Made by a program: the position numbers and the translations under genes. Shown here piece after piece: positions 57,429-64,000 of a DNA stretch of 64,000 nucleotides (its first letter is position 1; each line of letters begins with the position of its first letter). The DNA comes from Marthasterias glacialis (Eukaryota; Echinodermata; Asteroidea; Forcipulatida; Asteriidae). The notes below the pieces were generated by a model that saw only the letters and a list, made by a program, of their open reading frames with translations, was not told where the DNA came from and ran no database searches. The stretch is from assembly GCA_911728455.2 (NCBI GenBank), contig OU452222.1, forward strand, positions 27,022,923 to 27,086,922, written 5' to 3'.

Positions 57429-57574
57429 TCACGTTCCCACCTTATTAGTCGAGGACAGAGCCAGGTTGAGCTTTGCTGAGAGGTGTTCCGGGAGGGAGGC
57501 TAAGACGGAGTTGAAGACGTCAGGTTGGTGTTGACTTGAGTTACGGATGATCTCCACAATGCATGATGTGGCAT
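57429..57574 (-). CDS. IPO4: IPO4 last exon
   Basis: Acceptor 'tttttcttgatgcag'. Encodes ATSCIVEIIRN, PDVFNSVLASLPEHLSAKLNLALSS and a short tail NKVGT before TGA. Matches the end of human IPO4 (FQAALGSLPVDKAQELQAVL) in layout. Confidence 0.9.
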
Positions 57575-60500
57575 CTGCATCAAGAAAAATATACACACAA
57601 ATTAAATGCACAGATTTGAAATATCAAGCAATGAATCACAAAGGAAACTGGGTGAACTTTTAAATCAATTTTGGTGTGAACAAAGAAAAATTGACTGGAG
57701 TGGGATTTGAGTCTGTGACCACTGGCTAAACGTACGGACGCTATACCAACTGAGCTATCCAGCCCTAATGTTGGCGGTCTCCCTATGTTGTCAATATCTT
57801 CGACCGGTGGTGCCGGTCATGAGCCATCCAACCGGATATTGCCATGTAGCCAGGGATCACACCCTGTATAAGATACAACCACAGCTCTAAGGATATAACC
57901 TGGGAAGCGGCAGCACAGGGCTCACTATAAGGTGATTGATCACCAATTGTTTGCAAACCGATGGGGGTACCCTGCATAAATAACACTTAATAATAAAAAT
58001 GATAGATATAATCACTACTTGTTGAATTCTGCATTCTTCCCTTGACTAAATAACGCTGGGTGACATGTTGACATGCGAAACTTGACATGCGAACATGGTT
58101 GCGAAGGGCTGGTTGTCGGCCAAAGCTTACAGCCGAGGGTCCGGCCGATTCATGGTGAACGAAAAACACATTTCTTGAAAGAGATATATATATCCCAATG
58201 CATTTTTTTGAGAATGTTTGTTGTCTTCACTCGATTTAGTCGTGGCTTTATTGTGACGACGATGTTCTAAAAAAAAACCACTTGCTCCGATGTCCTGAAA
58301 AAATATTCCTGCAGAGAGAAAATCTGGAAAATCCTGAAGTGAAATCAAAAGACCCCATTATTCCAATGCTATTTTCTTACATTCTTTGAGTTGTGGTTGA
58401 TCTAATTGATCAGCTAGTATTGCCAGCAGGTTAGGCAGACTCTGCATGATGGTAGCATCTCCTGACTGGTACAGCTTCAGTATACATCCGTATACCGTGT
58501 CGTTCTCTTCTAGATCCTCCTTCAACGGTAGGAACTTCAGCAGCATCGGCACAACCTGTACGCAGAAAAACAATATCAGACAAGTAAATTTAATACTGCA
58601 AAAAAGAAAACGTGGAAATTACCTGGAGTAGAAATCGTAGTGCAGTGTTTTTCACTGTATGGCACTGAAATTAAAGTTGCATGGCTAAATTTTCGCCGAA
58701 AGAAGATAAATTTATTTAAATAATTTTTTTTTCCTGAACGAATTTTGACAGATGAGGCCGTTTCAAAATGAAAAAACACACAACTTTTTTAATATGCCAC
58801 GGACATTGACGGAATACATGTAACATGCAAAATTGTTTGTACATTGCTTGTACATGATTTTTTTTGTGCAACATTATAAATGAAACTTAGAAATTTCTCG
58901 AATCTATCAAAATAGATCTTTAAAATTTAAATCTAAATTTTCGGGGCAAATTGGCCAAAAAATCGGACCTAGCATCTTTAAGGAAACAATTTTAAAACCA
59001 GCCGATAAGTTGCATGCCTTCACATGTCCAGATGATTTGACCCGACTGAGGGCGCTGTTTAGGCGATTGTTGATACTACCTACCTCCCCGAGGGGTACCA
59101 GTGAGTGGTTGGTCATGATGAGACGACACACTGCAGCGCATACGTTATCGATGACCCGCCGATTGGTTTCCTGCCCCATGACGGACGACAATGCTTGCAG
59201 GATGTTTGTAAAATGACTGATGGTTATCATCACATAGTTAAGGCAGTTTGATTCTCTGAACAATTAATCCTTGCTATTTTGGTGACATTTTCCACCAAGT
59301 TAACCAACTTGTAGATTGTTAAATTGAGAACCGGGGTCCTAGAGGTGGAAGGCGAGGAAAGATACTACTACACCAACCCTACCACCCAAAATTACAACAC
59401 ACGGTTCATGTTTTTGGCTTTCTTGGGTTATCTTTGGGTTGGATGATCTGATTAGACAACATTATTTTATTCTCGAACTGTGTGTTGTAAATTTGTCATT
59501 TTTATCCAAATAAACTAAATCGATCAGTTTTCGTAAGGATACGGGAAGGCTGCCTCTCCTCCATTCTGAGCCAAGACTCCGAGACCGAAGACGGCATTGC
59601 TCCGTACCTCCTCATCCTCATCATGGGCCATGTGGAGGAACACCGGGAGGAGATGCTGCAGGAAGGGTCGGGTCGCATCTCCCATCCCCACGATGGACTC
59701 TGATAGCGTACCGATTGCAAAGGACTTCTCCGCGCTGGAACACGATTTCTTCTGCGGAGGAATCATACATCGACAAGTTGTTTTCCAGTTAGTTTTATTT
59801 CTTTCATGGAACAATTTCATTTGCTTTTTTGGGAGGCATAATTTCAAGAGTGGAAAGACTGCACATGCAACAATTAGACACCTTGCAAAAGCTGCTGTCG
59901 CCGAGATCAAACGATTGAAACATGTATGTGTAAACCCAGCACCCATAACTCTCAGGTTTTGTGGCGTGTCGTGGCCGAGTGGTTAGTGCGTCGGACTCAA
60001 GCTCTGGTGGCTGAGTCATCGGAGTGTGGGTTTGAGTCCCGGTCATGACACTTGTGTCCTTGAGCAAGGCACTTAACCATAATTGCTTCGAACATGTTGG
60101 GGAGGTAGAGCCTTCTACTCTACCACCCAGGCTTCTGATGGATGATACCCAAGCCTACATCCTTACGGACAGTAAAGGGGGTAACCCTGTTTCAGCCCCA
60201 GGAGTAGGCAACGGCCCCTGGACAAAACTGTTGATTTGTAGCCCACACCTCGAGTGGCTTACTGGCCTTGTGTGTCTGGCGACTTCCATAAAAAAAAAAA
60301 AAAAGGTCTCCTACGTGTATAACCTTGTGACATCATGTGCAAGAGGTCTCCACCTATGCGTATGGCGCAACGACTTTCCAGCGGTATGTATTCTTATCGT
60401 GGCGCTACCACAAAACAAAACTTTACTGGTGCTCTAATGTGCAATGTCTCATATCTTATATAAAATTCCTGCCCAAGAAGAAGTTTGTCAACAGCGAATT

Positions 60501-63500
60501 TTTGCTGCTGGTGTATCCATTGCCAACTTTAGTGTGTGCATTTTGGCTTCTTCAAGAAGAGCAATGTAGTTATCAAATATACATTTTGTTGGAATTTTGT
60601 TTCTGATAATTCTAACTTGTTGCTCTGACTTGACACTCTTGTGATTTCCATTCCCCCTCCCATGCCCCCTTCCCTTCCCTCCTGTACCCATTTTCTCTTT
60701 GAATAAACAAGCATGAAATTTGGCCGTTGGAAAAAACGAAGGAGCATCTGATTGAGTACAAGGGCTGGTCTACATGTACACATGGTATAGGCTTTTACAG
60801 ACTTTTCAGGCTGTTTAATAACAATTTCGCTAATTTTCTGTGGGGGGAAAAAAATCGAAAATCAGATTAAGAGAATCATGCCTGACGAAGCTAGTTCCTT
60901 TGATTAACTGGATGACTAAGGGTCCACTTTGTGTTTTGGTTTTGATGCAGTCTAACACTCACCGTTCTAGCAATCAGAAGAGGGAGTGTTCCAGCGAAGT
61001 ACGGAGCGAAAGCCACGCCTCCCAGGGCCCTGGCCAAGGAGGGGATGATGTCACCCGCATACTCGATGAGCATAGCATCGTACTCGGCTTGATCTCCTTC
61101 GTCGTCTTCATCTTCCTCATCGTCTTGATCTTGACACGCTGTCTGGAAATGAAAGACACAAAGCGCAAAAAAAAGTTTAATATTCAAGATTAAAACAAAG
61201 TACAGGATTCAAAGTACCCCCAGTAGCCTGTGGTTTTGCCCATACACCGATGTATATTCTTATAAACAAAATTAACATCCATTATTAGTAAACTGATTAT
61301 GCTTTACATGGGATCAGGCATACCACCATAATCACAGTCCAACAGTTTGTGTGTTGAGTTACCATAGGGTGTTTGATTCTGCTGGACTGAGGTCTGCACT
61401 AGTAAACTGATTATGCTTTACATGGGATCAGGCATACCATCATAATCAGAATCCAACAGTTCGGGTGCTGAGTTACCATAGGGTGTTTGTCTTTGTTAGG
61501 AGTGAGGAAGTATCCTAGTAAATCACTCCTGGGACCAGGTATACCACCATGTCCAGCAGTTTGGGTGTTGATTTACGACATGGTGTTGGATTTTGTTAGA
61601 GTGAGGAAAGATCCTAGTAAATCACTCATGGGATCAGGCATACCACCATACTCTATGTCCGACAGTTTAGATTTACATGGCGTTGGATTTTGTTAAGAGT
61701 GAGGAAAGATCCTACTAAATCACCCAAGGGAGAATTTCAATAATGACGTTCGGTTGCTTTGACTTAGTCTGTTACCCACCTTGCGTTGGAGTACATTCCT
61801 GACTGCGCTGCTGATGCTGCTAAGGTTCCCCTGTTCACTGACCATGGCCCCTCGTAACGTGCCCAGCATCTCATTCAATGTCTCTAAGGTTGCCATGACG
61901 ACCGTGCGATCCGTTTCGGTGTTGACAATGTGAATGAAATGAGGGACAGTCTGATCCACAGCTTTGGCAAGAGCTGTGAGAGAGACAGAGAGAGACACAG
62001 ATGAACATGAACAAAAAAAATGGGCTCAGTTTCACAAAGCTAAGATTAAAACGACCTCCATGATTACACTTGTTTCAGAAACAAGATTTAGACTTAAACC
62101 CATCCCCCCCCAAAAAGTGTTTACTTGATGACGGTGCCTGTTTTTAAATTTTATGAATGCGACATCCTTCAAATGATCTCAGAACTGTGACACACAGATA
62201 ATGTCTCATTCAGCGTTCTCCTTAAATTTCTATGGTTAGAAACCTAAATGTCTGAGACAATGACTGAAAAGTGGTCTCAATACCAGTCTTTGAGAGTGGG
62301 ACCAGTCTTTGAGAGTGGGACCAGTCTTTGAGAGTGGGACCAGTCTTAGAGAGTGGCACCAGTCTTTGATAGTCGGACTAGTCTTTGAGAGTGGGACCAG
62401 TCTTTGAGAGTGGCACCAGTCTTTGAGAGTGGGACCAGTCTTTGAGAGTGGGACCAGTCTTTGAGAGTGGGACCAGTCTTTGATAGTCGGACTAGTCTTT
62501 GAGAGTGGGACCAGTCTTAGAGAGTGGCACCAGTCTTTGAGAGTGGCACCAGTCTTTGAGAGTGGCACCAGTCTTTGAGAGTGGCACCAGTCTTAGAGAG
62601 TGGCACCAGTCTTTGAGAGTGGCACCAGTCTTTGAGAGTGGGACCAGTCTTTGAGAGTGGGACCAGTCTTAGAGAGTGGCACCAGTCTTTGATAGTCGGA
62701 CTAGTCTTTGAGAGTGGGACCAGTCTTTGAGAGTGGCACCAGTCTTTGAGAGTGGGACCAGTCTTTGAGAGTGGGACCAGTCTTTGAGAGTGGGACCAGT
62801 CTTAGAGAGTGGCACCAGTCTTTGAGAGTGGCACCAGTCTTTGATAGTCGGACTAGTCTTTGAGAGTGGGACCAGTCTTTGAGAGTGGCACCAGTCTTTG
62901 AGAGTGGCACCAGTCTTTGAGAGTGGCACCAGTCTTTGAGAGTGGCACCAGTCTTAGAGAGTGGGACCACAGTCTTTGAGAGTGGCACCAGTCTTTGATA
63001 GTCGGACTAGTCTTTGAGAGTGGGACCAGTCTTTGAGAGTGGCACCAGTCTTTGAGAGTCGGACCAGTCTTTGAGAGTCAGATCAGTCTTTGAGAGTCGG
63101 ACCAGTCTCGAAATCTACAACACTGATTTACGAGTGGGCAGCTCGTACCTTGCGTCTCCTGTGAGTTGGTGTCTTGGAGAGCTTTGAAGAGACTACAGCA
63201 CAACTGACCGGAGCTTGTAATGGCCGCCTTACGGACATTAGCGGCTGGATAGTCAATCAGCTTCAACACCTCACAGAAACACGTCTCTAAATGCGGCATG
63301 AATGCAACACTGGAATAAAAGTAATCATAAATAAGGTTTACAAAATGCAGGTATTCATCACCTTATAATCATAGCCCAAAAATTCTAGTATGCACTTGAA
63401 ATGATTATGTTGCGATACAAATCACTCATTCCGTAACGTTCTCAAAAAGACCCTATGTCTTAATTAGGACACTATGACCTTTGACCTACCCCGTGTTTGA

Positions 63501-63567
63501 TGCGATTTCACCCAGTGAGTTACAGGCATCTTCCTTCTCCTCCATGTAGGAATTTTCAACGCTGTAT
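57429..63567 (-). CDS. IPO4: Importin-4, C-terminal 424 residues (8 exons; N-terminus beyond window)
   Basis: Exons in transcript order: 63490-63567, 63149-63309, 61780-61973, 60963-61142, 59543-59751, 59084-59216, 58381-58555 and 57429-57574, ending at TGA 57431-57429. Together they give 1276 bases, and every junction keeps phase (2,1,0,0,2,0,1). Importin-4 is an importin-beta family nuclear import receptor built of HEAT repeats; known cargoes include histones H3/H4 (with ASF1) and ribosomal proteins. Recognition is by several blocks in the same order as human IPO4: YSVENSY.EEKEDAC; VRKAA...G.LCCSL; an acidic loop DDEEDEDDEGDQAEYDAML; FAPYFAGTLPLL; AEKSFAIGTLSE; DEEVRSNAVFGLGVLAQNGG; VIDNVCAAVCRLIM; and LPLKEDLEEN. 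Most of the N-terminal half (about 650 residues in human) lies beyond base 64000. The introns hold a 19-bp minisatellite, a SINE and a tandem repeat of about 105 bp. No damage is seen. Confidence 0.95.
57670..57975 (-). repeat. Third tRNA-headed SINE family, reversed, in the last IPO4 intron
   Basis: Read on the minus strand it begins 'ggctggatagctcagttgg' and 'tatagcgtccgta' (A-box), then 'gactcaaatcccactcc' (B-box-like). In genomic order the rest, 'ccggtcatgagccatccaac...gggctcactataagg', precedes the low-coordinate side. The head looks like a different tRNA (Ala/Arg-like) from the Leu-like SINEs. Confidence 0.6.
58381..58555 (-). CDS. IPO4: IPO4 exon: HEAT block with LPLKEDLEEN
   Basis: Acceptor 'ctgcgtacag'; donor GAAT/GTAAGA (phase 1). 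Encodes VVPMLLKFLPLKEDLEENDTVYGCILKLY and LLAILADQL, the conserved penultimate HEAT region. Confidence 0.93.
59084..59216 (-). CDS. IPO4: IPO4 exon: HEAT block with NVCAAVCRLIM
   Basis: Acceptor 'gataaccatcag'; donor GGGGAG/GTAGGT (phase 0). Encodes HFTNILQALSSVMGQETNRRVIDNVCAAVCRLIMTN. The first base completes a proline codon with the previous exon. Confidence 0.92.
59543..59751 (-). CDS. IPO4: IPO4 exon: AEKSFAIGTL block
   Basis: Acceptor 'gattcctccgcag'; donor TTCCC/GTATCC (phase 2, a weaker donor chosen because it restores the frame into the next exon). Encodes CSSAEKSFAIGTLSESIVG, HDEDEEVRSNAVFGLGVLAQ and NGGEAAF. Confidence 0.92.
59964..60305 (+). repeat. tRNA-Leu-headed SINE, tail type B, in an IPO4 intron
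   Basis: 'gtgtcgtggccgagtggtta', 'gactcaagctctggtgg', B-box 'gtgggtttgagtcccgg', 'cttgagcaaggcacttaac', then a tail with 'cccacacctcgagtgg' and an A-run at 60290-60305. Inserted opposite to the gene's strand. Confidence 0.85.
60963..61142 (-). CDS. IPO4: IPO4 exon: acidic loop and FAPYFAGTLPLL block
   Basis: Acceptor 'tgtctttcatttccag'; donor ACG/GTGAGT; phase 0 on both sides, exactly 60 codons. Starts TACQDQDDEEDEDDEGDQAE (acidic loop) and ends TLPLLIART. Confidence 0.95.
61282..61735 (+). repeat. Tandem repeat, about four units of 99-114 bp, in an IPO4 intron
   Basis: The unit marker GGGATCAGGCATACCA (or GGGACCAGG) occurs at 61310, 61424, 61531 and 61630, with 'ccaacagtt.gggtg...gagttaccatagggtgttt' between. 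The first two units are closest to each other; the last two are shorter. The array ends about 45 bases short of the exon at 61780. Confidence 0.85.
61780..61973 (-). CDS. IPO4: IPO4 exon: HEAT block with RTVVMATLETL
   Basis: Acceptor with a long CT-rich tract ending 'ctctctcacag'; donor CGCAAG/GTGGGT (phase 0). Encodes ALAKAVDQTVPHFIHIVNTE, DRTVVMATLETLNEML and VRNVLQRK. Confidence 0.94.
62282..63112. repeat. 19-bp minisatellite with variant units, in an IPO4 intron
   Basis: About 44 units of AGTCTTTGAGAGTGGGACC. Variants are GTGGCACC, TTAGAGAG and GATAGTCGGACT. Spacing is 19 bases almost throughout: the GATAGTCGG variant falls at 62361, 62475, 62684, 62836 and 62990, at steps of 6, 11, 8 and 8 units, the last with two extra bases. 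The minus-strand frames are open only because the unit lacks stops. Confidence 0.95.
63149..63309 (-). CDS. IPO4: IPO4 exon: HEAT block with VRKAAITSSGQLCCSL
   Basis: Acceptor 'tacttttattccag'; donor CAAG/GTACGA (phase 1). Encodes VAFMPHLETCFCEVLKLIDY, ANVRKAAITSSGQLCCSLFKAL and QDTNSQETQ. Confidence 0.94.
63490..63567 (-). CDS. IPO4: IPO4 exon: YSVENSYMEEKEDACNSLGE block (first visible)
   Basis: Acceptor 'ctcttcgacttccag'; donor ACGGG/GTAGGT (phase 2). 25 full codons ending EIASNTG. The preceding exon is outside the window or in its last 430 bases, where I see none. Confidence 0.92.
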
Positions 63568-64000
63568 CTGGAAGTCGAAGAGAGATGTTTTATGCAAATG
63601 AAGAAAAAAAAATATATATACAAATATACAACAACTCTTAAAGAGTTGGTGAATTAGTAAGTAGTAAGTATTTAAGTGTTGTTATTTTACACCCTATAGT
63701 TATTATACAATGGTCTGTTGGAGAAATCATGTTGTGCCTTCCTGTATATTTTTACATGATTTATTTCCTGAAAAATAATACGATTCAGGAATGCCCACAA
63801 AAAAGGGCCACTTGCTGAGATGGCTGGATAATAATAACAATAATAATAATATTTAGCATTTATATGGCGCTCTACAAAGCACACAGTGCCTGACAGATTA
63901 TTGTCAGGTTTTTTTACGACAGGTTTTTGAAGTTTTTGAATTACGAGACCCATTTATGTAGCACCTTATAAAGGTTTACAAGGTGCTGCGGCGCATTCAG
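63568..64000. repeat. IPO4 intron with (AAT)n and a SINE-like fragment
   Basis: (ATA)n-type microsatellite at 63823-63852, followed by 'gcatttatatggcgctctac', 'aagcacacagtgcctgac', and 'cgagacccatttatgtagcacc', which resembles in reverse the 'ggtgctacatagtgggtctc' at 19680-19700. Window edge. Confidence 0.5.

Noticed and set aside
59597-59986. Plus-strand frame of 129 codons
   Set aside because: Antisense shadow of the IPO4 exon at 59543-59751 running into a SINE.
62236-62988. Repetitive minus-strand frames (LSKTGATLKDW type) as proteins
   Set aside because: They are translations of the 19-bp minisatellite within an IPO4 intron; three units make a 57-base reading cycle without stops.

Overview
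This is a repeat-rich, AT-rich animal genomic window. The intron-bearing genes, a type I membrane protein with four group A SRCR domains, tRNA-headed SINEs with TTATT-type tails, and many short foldback elements all point to a marine deuterostome. An echinoderm, quite possibly a sea star, is the best guess, but this rests on gene and repeat style and not on any search.

Four host genes can be supported. (1) 17587-17845, minus strand: the first coding exon of a PPP1R16-type (MYPT3/TIMAP) protein phosphatase 1 targeting subunit; its ankyrin exons are not visible and probably lie beyond the left edge. (2) 34140-35309, minus strand: an intact single-coding-exon F-box gene matching FBXL8, with probable untranslated exons reaching to about 37.05 kb. 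(3) 40447-50510, plus strand: an eight-exon gene for a 630-residue protein with a signal peptide, four SRCR domains, one membrane span and a short tail; all phases agree and the frame closes. (4) 57429-63567, minus strand: the last eight exons (424 residues and the stop) of importin-4, IPO4, whose N-terminal half lies beyond the right edge. FBXL8 and the SRCR gene are head to head; the SRCR gene and IPO4 are tail to tail. Nothing suggests that the four genes share a pathway.

The rest is mostly transposon debris: at least three tRNA-derived SINE families (one head joined to two different tails), one LINE 3' end, and several families of small terminal-inverted-repeat elements. The latter include a TTAA-flanked family of about 205 bp, families with CAGG-type ends, a 'TTCATACTTC' family, a 'GTATTTTTGAC' family, and two TA-flanked elements sharing the end GACCGAT. 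Insertions nest up to three deep, which gives relative ages. There are also a 19-bp minisatellite of about 44 units in an IPO4 intron, a 12-bp minisatellite, and a long tetranucleotide tract in an SRCR-gene intron. The 1-17.5 kb, 18-34 kb and 50.5-57.4 kb stretches hold no gene that I can support. No CRISPR array, rRNA or intact tRNA gene was seen.
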